Program-made: the position numbers and the translations under genes
Shown: positions 54,146 to 62,614 of the stretch, piece by piece
Numbering within the stretch: position 1 is the first letter of the stretch
How the letters are laid out: the number at the start of each line of letters is the position of its first letter
Origin: JBGSQR01 sp964509295
GTDB lineage: Bacteria; Desulfobacterota; Desulfuromonadia; Geobacterales; Pseudopelobacteraceae
Reading direction: 5' to 3'
NCBI GenBank assembly: GCA_964509295.1
Contig: CAZDWS010000015.1
Span: 29,773-93,772 of the forward strand
DNA length: 64,000 bases
The notes under the pieces: model-generated
What the model was told of the DNA's origin: nothing
The model's input: the letters and a program-made list of their open reading frames with translations, nothing else
Database searches by the model: none

Positions 54146-54319
54146 TTAAATAAGCACCTGTGTCAGCAGTAGATCTTGCAAAAAGCCAAGTATAATTACA
54201 ATCAGGACGGTAAAAGCTGTGATTATGATTGCCAGCTTGCGTCTGAAAGGAATGATCTGTTGTTTGGATGTTATCTGGTGAGAATCAGAAAAAAAATCTT
54301 TTATTATTTCAATACCCAT
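54146..54319 (-). CDS. Small single-span membrane protein behind the GGDEF gene
   Basis: A 57-residue ORF (ATG 54319, stop at 54146-54148) lies 90 bases downstream of the diguanylate cyclase on the same strand. It shows FRRKLAIIITAF then VLIVIILGFLQDL: one strong transmembrane segment (about 29-47) with a basic cytoplasmic flank. The site before the ATG (GAAG) is weak. It could be a genuine small membrane protein, or the truncated first segment of a larger sensor. No homologue recognised. Confidence 0.45.
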   Translation of the reverse strand: MGIEIIKDFFSDSHQITSKQQIIPFRRKLAIIITAFTVLIVIILGFLQDLLLTQVLI

Positions 54320-54409
54320 AGTACTTCAGTTTTCCGTGGATCAAATCTTGTAATAGTTTGAATTGTATAATTTTTTGAACGTATTTGTGTCAGTAAAATC
54401 TGGTTTATA

Positions 54410-55456
54410 TCAATTGCATGGGAAAACGCGATTTCTTCCGCCCAGTTTGGCTAAGTAAAGTTGCTGGTCCGCCATGTTCAGGAGTTCCGCTGCTGTTCCT
54501 GAGTCAGTAGAGTAGGAAGAGATACCGATGCTTACTGTTACAGGCATTTCACTTGTTTTATGCAGTACTTTCCTGCTTTCATCAAAGACAAGCTGCCTGA
54601 TTCGTTCGGCAACAATCTGGGCATCGTATGTTTTGGTCATGGGCAGAATTATAAGGAACTCCTCACCACCATATCGAAAGCAGAGATCCATACCTCTTAA
54701 GGTATCTTTTAAAAGATGACCGACCATCTTCAGAATCTCATCACCCAACTGGTGACCAAAAGTGTCGTTAAAGTTCTTGAAATAATCAACATCAATAAGC
54801 ATCAGTGAAAAAGTACAGCCGTGACGCCGGGCCCGCTCAAACTCCTGGGGCAAAACTACATCCAGATGGCGCCGGTTAAAGAGTCCTGTCAGAGGGTCTA
54901 TGATCGATAACTGTTTTGTGTCCCAATGGTGTAGGGCATTTGCTATAGACATGGCGACAAAAGAAGCCAGCATAGACAACATTGATATTTTGGTGGTATC
55001 AAATCGGCGCGGCTCGAAATCATCCAGGCAGAGGAGACCGTAAACAGAATTATCAGTAATTAGCGGGATGGCCAGATGTGATTTGATGCTGTCATGAGTC
55101 AGCTGTGTATTTATACTGCTGTCAAGAACACAGGAAATGTCTTCAATAATATGGATGCTGTTGTTTTTGAACAGTAACGACAGGGAGCTGTCCGGCAAGA
55201 CTTCCAGGCTGCTGCCTGGCATATGGTCATCACTCAGGCCCAGATGAGAATGCGGTATCAATGTGGCGTTGATGGTATCGTAAAGAAGGATTCTTCCGAT
55301 CGGCATTTCGGTAAAACCCATCACACTATACAGAATCGTGTTTAAAAGATTGTCCAGTTCAAGCGAAGAGATTGAAGCCTGAGCTATGTAGATCACATCT
55401 TTTAAAGCATTGATTTGAATTTTTAATTCGTTTTCCTGGCAGATGTCACATTTCAT
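54410..55456 (-). CDS. GAF-GGDEF diguanylate cyclase under a c-di-GMP riboswitch
   Basis: Makes c-di-GMP from two GTP. The 348 residues have a GAF domain (about 20-170) and a GGDEF domain (about 185-345) with the active-site motif GGEEF (RYGGEEFLI) and FNDTFGHQLGDE. The Asp in GHxxGD is retained, unlike the Ser in Hypr cGAMP synthases, so c-di-GMP is the expected product. No obvious RxxD inhibitory site is seen upstream of GGEEF. The ribosome binding site is weak. The leader contains a c-di-GMP aptamer and terminator. Confidence 0.9.
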   Translation of the reverse strand: MKCDICQENELKIQINALKDVIYIAQASISSLELDNLLNTILYSVMGFTEMPIGRILLYDTINATLIPHSHLGLSDDHMPGSSLEVLPDSSLSLLFKNNSIHIIEDISCVLDSSINTQLTHDSIKSHLAIPLITDNSVYGLLCLDDFEPRRFDTTKISMLSMLASFVAMSIANALHHWDTKQLSIIDPLTGLFNRRHLDVVLPQEFERARRHGCTFSLMLIDVDYFKNFNDTFGHQLGDEILKMVGHLLKDTLRGMDLCFRYGGEEFLIILPMTKTYDAQIVAERIRQLVFDESRKVLHKTSEMPVTVSIGISSYSTDSGTAAELLNMADQQLYLAKLGGRNRVFPCN

Positions 55457-55582
55457 AGCGGTTTCATAAAGTTTACATCCGAGGTGCCCAGGAGGATAAA
55501 TTGCTGTAATTTAGACCAATTTATTCTGGCAGGTTGAGTTTAACTGGCTGAATTATGCAAAGCTGTAAATACCGGCTAGATA

Positions 55583-55616
55583 TAAAAAAAGCCGCCATTT
55601 TTTTAAATGGCGGCTT
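55583..55616 (-). terminator. Attenuator terminator of the GGDEF leader
   Basis: Perfect 12-bp stem (55616-55605 with 55600-55589) and a TTTT/AAAA loop, then a run of T on the minus strand. It lies between the aptamer and the GGDEF start codon. Its 5' arm GCCATTT can pair with AAATGGC at the aptamer 3' end. Confidence 0.9.
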
Positions 55617-55625
55617 GAATTTGTT

Positions 55626-55710
55626 TGCCATTTCGGTAACCCCTCTGTCCTTAAAGGATAGGTAGCTTTGCGTCATGCAGTTGCCTACATTTTGCCTGTT
55701 CGTTGCTTAT
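55626..55710 (-). promoter_or_regulatory. GEMM-I c-di-GMP riboswitch upstream of the GGDEF gene
   Basis: Minus-strand aptamer with ACAGGCAAAA, an ATGTAGGCAACTGCAT hairpin, GACGCAAAGCTACC, a TCC-TTTAA-GGA hairpin and AGGGGTTACCGAAATGGC: a close fit to the GEMM-I consensus. The selectivity base is G (55696). Free aptamer 3' strand AAATGGC can pair with the terminator's 5' arm as an antiterminator; ligand binding would release the terminator. It is therefore predicted to be an OFF switch. Confidence 0.88.
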
Positions 55711-56203
55711 TTGCGTTTAATCTACTAAATAAGTATCTAAAAATCAATAAGAATTTGTGGAGTTGGTGTTTAGTTTCAAATTGTAATCGAAGTTTTTAAT
55801 GTAGCCGGATTATTTCTGTTCATAATTGTAATGTTTAGGTTGTAAACGTTCAAGTTAAGATGGATTTAATATGGAAACGCTTAAGGCATGGCAATTTCAG
55901 TGACTGCTCTTCTCAATCCTCCATTAGCTGTTCACCCTATTCTGTTCCCTTGTTACGGTCCCACGTTAATAAAAAAATCCATGAAATAATTATTATTTGT
56001 AAAACTATGGAATTCAGCTGCTTTTAGTAAAACAACCGGTGACAGTTTTGGGCTTTCCCGTAGCCTGAATTGTGTTTCTTGTCATTTTTGAAGAGCATTC
56101 GAAATATGTGGAAGTATTGTTAGTTCAATTGTTATCCGCAGCGGCCATGGAAACATATTCAAGAGAACAACGGTGTTTTATTCCAGTTTACGGGGGGCTG
56201 AAA
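55711..56203. other. Long gap between the GGDEF leader and the transporter gene
   Basis: About 490 bases without a gene I can support. It must hold the promoters of both divergent units. AAACGTTCAAG (55847-55857) loosely resembles a LytTR-type binding site half; no partner repeat was found. Confidence 0.4.
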
Positions 56204-57607
56204 ATGTTCAAACAGAAATGGATTTGTCTGCTGTTTGCTTTCGCGTGTCTGTTCGGTATCGTCTGGCTGGTGCCGCCAATTCCCGGTCTGCAGCCGGCAG
56301 GCAAGGCTTCGCTGGCGGTGGCTGTGTTTGCCATAATTGTCTGGGTCACCCAGGCGGTTGATGATGCCTTCAGTGGCCTGCTGATTGTTTTTCTGCTGGC
56401 GGCCCTGAATGCCACCAAGCTGGCCGGAGCCTTCAGCGGATATTCCAACACCGCACTCTGGCTGATTATTATCGGTTTTATCATGGCCGGCTGCATGGAA
56501 AAATCCGGCCTCTCCAAGCGTATAGCCCTGTTGCTGGTCAACGCGGCCAAAGGGTCTGCCATCAAAATCTACTGGGCCGTTGCGGCGGTCATGCTGGTGA
56601 TGACCTTTCTGGTGCCGTCAATTACCGCCAGGACGCTGCTGATGCTGCCGATTATTCTGGGTATTGCGGTTGCATTCGGCGCCAAGCAGGGGCAGAGCAA
56701 TATCGTCAAGGCGCTGGTTTTCATTGTTGCCATGAGCGGCACCATGATGAGTATGGGAGTTCTGACCGCCCATGTGGGTAATCCGATTACGGTCGGTCTG
56801 ATTGAGGCCGCTACCAAACAGACCATCTCCTGGTCCACCTGGTTTCAGGTCGGTGGTGTTCCGGCTTTTGCACTGGCATTTCTCTCTATTTTTATTATCA
56901 AAGCCATGTGGCCGCCCGAGATGAAAAATCTGGGAGAAGGTCAGGACTATATCCGCAACGAATTGAAGGCGCTGGGACCATTGCGCGCACAGGAAATTTA
57001 TACTCTGGTTGTTTTTCTGCTGACCCTGATTATGTGGGCCACGGACTCGCTCCATAAGATCAACGTCGTAGTGGTTGGGCTGATGTCGGTAATTCTGTTG
57101 CTCTGGCCCAAAAGAGGCATTATGGACTGGAAGGAAGCCCAGCAGAAAGTGCCCTGGAACGTATTCATCGTTTACGGTGCCGGTCTCTCCATGGGTGCCG
57201 CCCTGGTCAGTTCAGGTGCAGCAAAATGGTTGGCCAGTACCATGTTTTCTCCGATCATGGGCATGTCGCACCCGATGCAGATGATTGTAATCCTCTGGTT
57301 TGCAACCATATTGCAGGTGTTTTTTACCGGCGGTGGCCCCAAGACAACCGCCCTGACTCCCATAGTTATTGCCCATGCCGTTACAATCGGGGCTGATCCG
57401 CTGTCCTTTGCACTGTTGCTGGGCATTACCATGCCAAACCAGTACCTGCTGCCGGTCAGCAATATGCCCAATGCCGTGGCCATGGGGACAGGACATATTT
57501 CCGTTGCGGAACTGGTTAAGACCGGAGCTGTTCTGGCAGTTCTTACGGCGGTATTTATGAGCGTAATGGTGCTGACTTACTGGAAATGGCTTGGTTATGC
57601 TCCTTGA
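56204..57607 (+). CDS. DASS-family (SLC13) anion:sodium symporter
   Basis: Sodium-coupled transporter of di- or monocarboxylates or sulfate, with about 11 transmembrane segments in 467 residues. The ATG at 56204 has a GGGGGG site; the frame is open to 56072 without one. SGYSNTALWLIIIGFIMAGC, NPITVGLIEAA and the C-terminal TMPNQYLLPVSNMPNAVAMGTG fit the DASS signature. Genes for a 2-hydroxyacid oxidase follow, so a hydroxyacid such as lactate, glycolate or malate is a reasonable substrate. Confidence 0.85.
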   Translation: MFKQKWICLLFAFACLFGIVWLVPPIPGLQPAGKASLAVAVFAIIVWVTQAVDDAFSGLLIVFLLAALNATKLAGAFSGYSNTALWLIIIGFIMAGCMEKSGLSKRIALLLVNAAKGSAIKIYWAVAAVMLVMTFLVPSITARTLLMLPIILGIAVAFGAKQGQSNIVKALVFIVAMSGTMMSMGVLTAHVGNPITVGLIEAATKQTISWSTWFQVGGVPAFALAFLSIFIIKAMWPPEMKNLGEGQDYIRNELKALGPLRAQEIYTLVVFLLTLIMWATDSLHKINVVVVGLMSVILLLWPKRGIMDWKEAQQKVPWNVFIVYGAGLSMGAALVSSGAAKWLASTMFSPIMGMSHPMQMIVILWFATILQVFFTGGGPKTTALTPIVIAHAVTIGADPLSFALLLGITMPNQYLLPVSNMPNAVAMGTGHISVAELVKTGAVLAVLTAVFMSVMVLTYWKWLGYAP

Positions 57608-57647
57608 TGAGGGTATGATTTAAATATCAATCTTGAAAGGATTTCAT

Positions 57648-59030
57648 ATGTTGGATGCAAAACTGATCGGCAAATTGACATCGATAGTAGGACCTGAAAA
57701 TATTACCACCAGTAGGCAGGACATGATCTGCTACGGCTATGACGCCACCCAGGCGGAGTTTCTGCCCGATGCCGTTGTGCATCCTGCCAATAGCGAAGAG
57801 ATATCCAGAATACTGCAGCTGGCCAATCAGGAACGTTTTCCCGTATTCCCACGTGGTGCCGGCAGCGGTTTTACCGGCGGGTCACTGCCGAAAACCGGGG
57901 GGGTGGTTCTGGTAACAACCCGCATGGATCGCATCCTGCGCATCGATACGGAAAACCTGATTGCCGAGGTGGAACCGGGTCTTGTGACAGAGCAGTTTCA
58001 GCAGGCGGTAGAAAAGCTGGGCCTGTTTTACCCTCCCGATCCGGCCTCGCTCAAGTTTTCCACCCTGGGAGGCAACGTGGCTGAAAATGCCGGAGGTCCG
58101 CGCTGCATCAAATACGGAGTTACCCGGGATTTTGTCATGGGGCTTGAAGTCGTACTGCCCAATGGCGAGATTATCCGCACCGGCGGAGAAACCTACAAAG
58201 GTGTGGTCGGCTATGATATGACCCATCTGATGTGCGGCAGCGAGGGAACTCTGGGGGTTATTACCAAGATCATTTTCAAACTGTTGCCCTACCCTGAAGC
58301 AAAGAAAACCATGCTGACCATCTTCGATTCCATTGATGGGGCTGCCAGGGCTGTATCCACCATCATCAGCAACAAGATTATTCCAACTACACTGGAATTT
58401 CTCGATCACTCGGCCCTGCAATGCGTTGAACGGCGTTTCAAGCTGGGTATTCCGGTGGAAGGACGTGCTGTCCTGTTGATTGAAGTGGATGGCGACCGTG
58501 AACTGATTGAAAAACAGGCTGCCAAAATTGAAGGGCTGATCAAACCGCTGGGACTGGTGCAGTTCCGGGTTGCCCAGAATGCGGCCGAGTCCGATGAACT
58601 CTGGCGGGTCAGGCGCCTGGTCTCCCCATCGCTGAAAGACATCAATCCCAACAAGTACAACGAGGATATTGTTGTGCCGCGCAGCAAGGTGCCGGATATT
58701 ATCCGTGCCATTGATAAGATTCAGCAGAAACATGGTATTACCATCGTCAATTTCGGCCATGCCGGTGACGGTAATATTCACGTCAATATTATGGTTGATA
58801 ACAGTATCCCCGGCATGGAGGAAAAGGCGCATCTGGCCATCAGAGATGTGTTCCAGGCGGCGCTGGACTTAAATGGCACCATGTCCGGCGAGCATGGAGT
58901 CGGCCTGTCCAAAGCTCCGTATATTGAAATGGAACTGTCGCCCCAGCAGATCGGCGCCATGAAGGCAATCAAGGCCGCCCTGGATCCGAATAATATCCTG
59001 AATCCGGGCAAGATGTTTCCGTGGCCGTAA
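57648..59030 (+). CDS. FAD-linked 2-hydroxyacid oxidase, GlcD type
   Basis: Oxidises glycolate or D-lactate, passing electrons to an Fe-S partner. The 460-residue product has the FAD PCMH domain (about 20-220: PRGAGSGFTGGSLP, LGGNVAENAGGPRCIKYG) and a FAD-linked oxidase C-terminal domain ending FGHAGDGNIHVNIM, GEHGVGLSK and LDPNNILNPGKMF. The ATG at 57648 has an AAAGGA site. It lies downstream of the DASS transporter and upstream of the GlcF-like gene. Confidence 0.93.
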   Translation: MLDAKLIGKLTSIVGPENITTSRQDMICYGYDATQAEFLPDAVVHPANSEEISRILQLANQERFPVFPRGAGSGFTGGSLPKTGGVVLVTTRMDRILRIDTENLIAEVEPGLVTEQFQQAVEKLGLFYPPDPASLKFSTLGGNVAENAGGPRCIKYGVTRDFVMGLEVVLPNGEIIRTGGETYKGVVGYDMTHLMCGSEGTLGVITKIIFKLLPYPEAKKTMLTIFDSIDGAARAVSTIISNKIIPTTLEFLDHSALQCVERRFKLGIPVEGRAVLLIEVDGDRELIEKQAAKIEGLIKPLGLVQFRVAQNAAESDELWRVRRLVSPSLKDINPNKYNEDIVVPRSKVPDIIRAIDKIQQKHGITIVNFGHAGDGNIHVNIMVDNSIPGMEEKAHLAIRDVFQAALDLNGTMSGEHGVGLSKAPYIEMELSPQQIGAMKAIKAALDPNNILNPGKMFPWP

Positions 59031-59038
59031 GTTTTTGC

Positions 59039-59127
59039 TCCTCCCCTTATTTAAGGGGAGGCTGGGAGGGGTTAAGTCACTGTGCTACATAACTCTCCCA
59101 TCCCCCCTCTTAACTTAAGAGGGGGTA
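59039..59127. repeat. Intergenic inverted repeat element
   Basis: CTCCCCTTATTTAAGGGGAG is a self-complementary unit (59041-59060), followed by a GGGAGGGGTTAA block; a related unit CCCCCTCTTAACTTAAGAGGGGG (59103-59125) lies in inverted relation. Such CCCCT-rich repeats are common in intergenic DNA of this bacterial group. It separates the GlcD- and GlcF-like genes. Confidence 0.75.
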
Positions 59128-59181
59128 AAAGCAGCCGAAGCTATAAATTAGATGTACTTAGCTAAAATTAAAGGATCAGCA

Positions 59182-60471
59182 ATGACAACTAACATAAAAG
59201 ATCCTCTGAAAAGGATCGAAGACGAATTGAAAAAGTGCGTCAAATGCGGCGCCTGCCGGGCCAACTGTCCCGCCTTCAATGTCTTTGGCAGGGAAACCGC
59301 AGTGGCACGCGGCAAGGTTGCCCTGATACAGCATCTGATTAAGGATGACCTTGCGCTGGATCATGATACCTATATGGCCATGTCCAAGTGTCTGTTGTGC
59401 GGCAGCTGCGCCGACAAATGCCCCAATGATGTGCCCACCGATGAAATAGTAATTGCCGCCCGTGAGGCCCTGGCCCGGAAGCGTGGGACAACCACTTTCC
59501 ACGGCGCCCTTGGCATGGTGATGAAGAACCGCATGTTGATGAAGCTGGGTGCAGCGCTGGGCTACATGTTTGCTCCTCTTTATTACAAAAAAGTACCTGC
59601 CACCTCCGGCCTGCGTCTCCGCTTTCCGATGCCGTTCATCGGCAACAAGCGGCATATACCGATGCTGGCCAAAAAACCGTTTATTGACCGGCATCCGGAG
59701 GTTATCCAGGGGGAACCGGGCAAGCCGAGGATCGTCTATTTTGTCGGCTGCATGACCAACTTTGCCTATACGGAAATTGCCGAGGCCACCCTGGCGCTGT
59801 TCCGCCACCTGGGCTGCACGGTTATCATTCCCAAAGACCAGCAGTGCTGCGGCGTGCCGGTTATTTCCGGTGGCGATGTCAACGCCGTTAAGTTGCTTGC
59901 AGAGAAAAACCTGGAAGCGATTGAACGGTTTGAATCAGACTATGTTGTCACCGCCTGCGGTTCCTGCGGCGGGGCCCTGCATCAGCTCTATCCATCGGTT
60001 GTGGGCAAGCGCAATCCGGAGCTGAAGGAACGGTTGGATGCGCTGGCAGCCAAAACCATTGATGCCTCACAACTGTTGCTCAAGCTCGGTCTCAAACCGG
60101 CCGAAACCGGCGCCGGCGAAGCGATCCGCGTCACCTATCATGACTCCTGCCATCTGCGCACCAGCGGTGTGGTCAAGCAGCCCAGGGAACTTTTGAAAGG
60201 CACACCGGGAGTGGAGTTTGTGGAAATGGAGGGAGCCGACCGCTGCTGCGGTATGGGTGGTACTTTCAATGTCTACCACTATGATGCCTCCATGGCCATC
60301 AACGATCCCAAGAGCAGGGCGATTATAGCCACTGCGGCCCAGGCCGTGGCCACCGGCTGTCCCGGCTGTATACTGCAGATCTCCGATGGACTCAAACAGC
60401 ATGGTTCATCAATAAAGGTCATGCATACGCTGGAACTGCTGGCCAGGCAGTTGGGAATCAGAAAACCATAA
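59182..60471 (+). CDS. Fe-S subunit of 2-hydroxyacid oxidase, GlcF type
   Basis: Electron-transfer partner of the GlcD-like subunit. The 429 residues hold two [4Fe-4S] motifs (CVKCGACRANCP and CLLCGSCADKCP) and two CCG domains (QQCCGVPVIS and DRCCGMGG with HDSCHLR), which bind further clusters or quinone-like electron carriers. The ATG at 59182 has an AAAGGA site; the frame is open to 59152. The repeat between the two genes does not obviously stop transcription. Confidence 0.93.
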   Translation: MTTNIKDPLKRIEDELKKCVKCGACRANCPAFNVFGRETAVARGKVALIQHLIKDDLALDHDTYMAMSKCLLCGSCADKCPNDVPTDEIVIAAREALARKRGTTTFHGALGMVMKNRMLMKLGAALGYMFAPLYYKKVPATSGLRLRFPMPFIGNKRHIPMLAKKPFIDRHPEVIQGEPGKPRIVYFVGCMTNFAYTEIAEATLALFRHLGCTVIIPKDQQCCGVPVISGGDVNAVKLLAEKNLEAIERFESDYVVTACGSCGGALHQLYPSVVGKRNPELKERLDALAAKTIDASQLLLKLGLKPAETGAGEAIRVTYHDSCHLRTSGVVKQPRELLKGTPGVEFVEMEGADRCCGMGGTFNVYHYDASMAINDPKSRAIIATAAQAVATGCPGCILQISDGLKQHGSSIKVMHTLELLARQLGIRKP

Positions 60472-60490
60472 AATCAACTAGGTTGAAGCT

Positions 60491-60525
60491 AAAGCCCGAC
60501 GTATAACGCGTCGGGCTTTCTTTTA
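60491..60525 (+). terminator. Intrinsic terminator after the GlcF-like gene
   Basis: 11-bp stem (60491-60501 with 60509-60519) and a 7-base loop, then CTTTTATCC. Confidence 0.85.
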
Positions 60526-60544
60526 TCCTTTAAACGGCAATTCA

Positions 60545-60753
60545 TCTCACGCGAAGCCGCTAAGACGCAAAGAAAGTCTTAAACAGTACTACACATTAGT
60601 TCTTGATTTGGTTTAACCCTATTTTAGATTTATGCCTTTCTTCGCGGCTCTGCGGCTTGAGAGAGCATCGCGAACGGGCGAGAGAAAAGATTTAAACCAG
60701 GCATTCGCGAACTTGCCTAGAGGCACCTACTTTTGGTTGCGTCTTCGCGTGAG
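60545..60753. repeat. Composite inverted repeat in the GlcF-LytS gap
   Basis: CTCACGCGAAG (60547-60557) is matched in inverted form by CTTCGCGTGAG (60743-60753), and an inner unit GAAGCCGC/GCGGCTTG is also inverted (60553 region and 60637-60664). It looks like a small palindromic repeat unit found in intergenic DNA of related genomes, perhaps a decayed MITE. It fills most of the 385-base gap. Confidence 0.65.
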
Positions 60754-60856
60754 CAACTGCTTTTTCCAGGTTTATGAAAGTGATAGAAATATTTTTGTGA
60801 AGGTGGTACTCGTCAGATGGTATTGAAAGTCATGTAAGATAGCAGGAGATAGCAGT

Positions 60857-62614
60857 TTGGAAATAGATTTATCCCTCATAATCAAGACCTTCCAGAATGT
60901 CAGTGTCATCCTGGTGATCGCCTTTGCAACTACCCAGTTGCCGGCCTTCCGCAGGATGTTCGCCTCATCCATGTCCCATCAGAAAGACAAAATTTTCCTG
61001 GCCATTTTTTTCGGTCTTTTTTCCGCCCTGGGCAATTTTATGAGTATTCCGCTGATGAATTCCCTGGCAAATACCCGTATTATTGGTGTTGTGGTGGGCG
61101 GTTTGCTGGGCGGCCCCTTTGTCGGGCTGTTCGCCGGCGTCATCGGTGCGGTGGCCCGCTATTTTCTGGGCGGCTTCACCATGTGGACGGCTGTCATCGC
61201 CAATATAGTTATCGGACTTTTCGCCGGAATGGTCAACCGGGTCTACGGCCAGAAGCGCATTAATATCAAGATCGCTTTTCTGACCGCCCTGATGTCGGAA
61301 CTGATTCTGAAAACCATGATCGTGACCATGTCCAAACCTTTTGAAAAGGCCTGGGAACTGGAAAAAACCATTGCCGTTCCAACCACCATTGCAAATACAC
61401 TTGGTGTGGTCCTGTTTTTCTATGTTGTACGCGAGTTTTTCAACCGACAGGAAATAGTTCAAGCCGAATCAGCCCAAAACGCCATGAGGGTCATCAGGCT
61501 GACCAACGGCCTGCTGCGACACGGGCTTAACGAACAGACAGCAGGTCAGGTTGCCGAAACCATATACACACAAACCGGGGCTGCTGCCGTTGCCATTACG
61601 GACCTTGAAAGAATGCTGGCTTATGTGGGAAAGGGAGATGATCACCATGTTGCGGGCGCACCGCTCTGTCTGGCTTCTACCAGATATGTTCTGGAACACC
61701 AGAAAATGTTTATTACAAATAACAGGGAAGAAATCGGCTGCCCGGATAATAACTGTCCGTTAACCGCTGTAGTAGATGTGCCACTGTTTGTTGAAAACAA
61801 ACTTATCGGCAGTATCAAAATATTCAAGTCCGGAAAGGATATTGTTACACCCTATGAAGCTGAGCTGGTTCAGGGTATTGCAGATTTTCTCAGCCTTCAA
61901 CTGCTGCAGCTGAAGATCGATGAGCAGAGCTTTCTGCGCGACCAGGCAGAGTATCAGGTGTTGAAGGCACAGATCAATCCCCACTTTCTTTACAATACAT
62001 TGGGAACGATCCGGGCACTGGTGACAAAAAAACCTGAAACAGCCAGGAGCCTGATCAAGAACCTGTCCGATTTCATGCGGCAGACACTGGACAGGACCCA
62101 GGAAATAACTACTGTCGCTGAAGACCTGGCTATTGTGCGCAATTATCTCCACATTGAAAAAGCCCGATTCGGTGAACGGATCAGGGTGATGGAGAATATC
62201 CCGGTTGAGCTGCAGAACGAGGCGATTCCTGTTTTTTCAATCCAGCCCCTGGTGGAAAATGCCATCAGGCATGGTCTTTCCCCTCTTAAGGAGGGGGGGA
62301 CAATCTGGATTACTGCCTGGCATAATAAAGATGGGTGTTTTATTGAAGTAAAAGATGATGGAACCGGAATTCCCAAGGTCTCCATGTCCAGGCTTTTGAC
62401 GGATCAACCTGCTTACGCAAGAACCTCCGGGCAGGGGATCGGTTTGAACAACGTTAATAAAAGGCTTAAAAGGCTGTTTGGTGATGAGTGTGGTATTCGT
62501 GTCAACAGCTGTTGGGGAGAAGGGACACAAGTGTTAATCAAGCTGCCGGTCAGTACTTTTCTTTATGATAGAATTCTTGATGGAGATATGTCAGCCCGGG
62601 AGGGCGCCCCATGA
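60857..62614 (+). CDS. LytS-type membrane sensor histidine kinase
   Basis: Sensor of a LytS/LytT-type system. The 585 residues have an N-terminal 5-TM LYT domain (about 1-200), a GAF-like domain (about 210-365) and a His_kinase domain (from about 372: LKAQINPHFLYNTLGTI with the phospho-accepting His) with an ATPase C-terminus (NAIRHGLSPLKEGG, GTGIPKVS, GIGLNNVNKRL). The start is TTG at 60857 with a GGAG site. Its stop overlaps the regulator's ATG (ATGA). Confidence 0.92.
   Translation: MEIDLSLIIKTFQNVSVILVIAFATTQLPAFRRMFASSMSHQKDKIFLAIFFGLFSALGNFMSIPLMNSLANTRIIGVVVGGLLGGPFVGLFAGVIGAVARYFLGGFTMWTAVIANIVIGLFAGMVNRVYGQKRINIKIAFLTALMSELILKTMIVTMSKPFEKAWELEKTIAVPTTIANTLGVVLFFYVVREFFNRQEIVQAESAQNAMRVIRLTNGLLRHGLNEQTAGQVAETIYTQTGAAAVAITDLERMLAYVGKGDDHHVAGAPLCLASTRYVLEHQKMFITNNREEIGCPDNNCPLTAVVDVPLFVENKLIGSIKIFKSGKDIVTPYEAELVQGIADFLSLQLLQLKIDEQSFLRDQAEYQVLKAQINPHFLYNTLGTIRALVTKKPETARSLIKNLSDFMRQTLDRTQEITTVAEDLAIVRNYLHIEKARFGERIRVMENIPVELQNEAIPVFSIQPLVENAIRHGLSPLKEGGTIWITAWHNKDGCFIEVKDDGTGIPKVSMSRLLTDQPAYARTSGQGIGLNNVNKRLKRLFGDECGIRVNSCWGEGTQVLIKLPVSTFLYDRILDGDMSAREGAP

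Noticed and set aside
57882..58832. A 316-codon antisense ORF over the GlcD-like gene
   Set aside because: The sense frame carries all the FAD-domain motifs; the antisense product has no recognisable family.
60555..60580. A TAAGACGCAAAG stretch resembling the GACGCAAA core of GEMM aptamers
   Set aside because: The flanks do not form the P1/P2 helices, and the stretch is part of a palindromic intergenic repeat.
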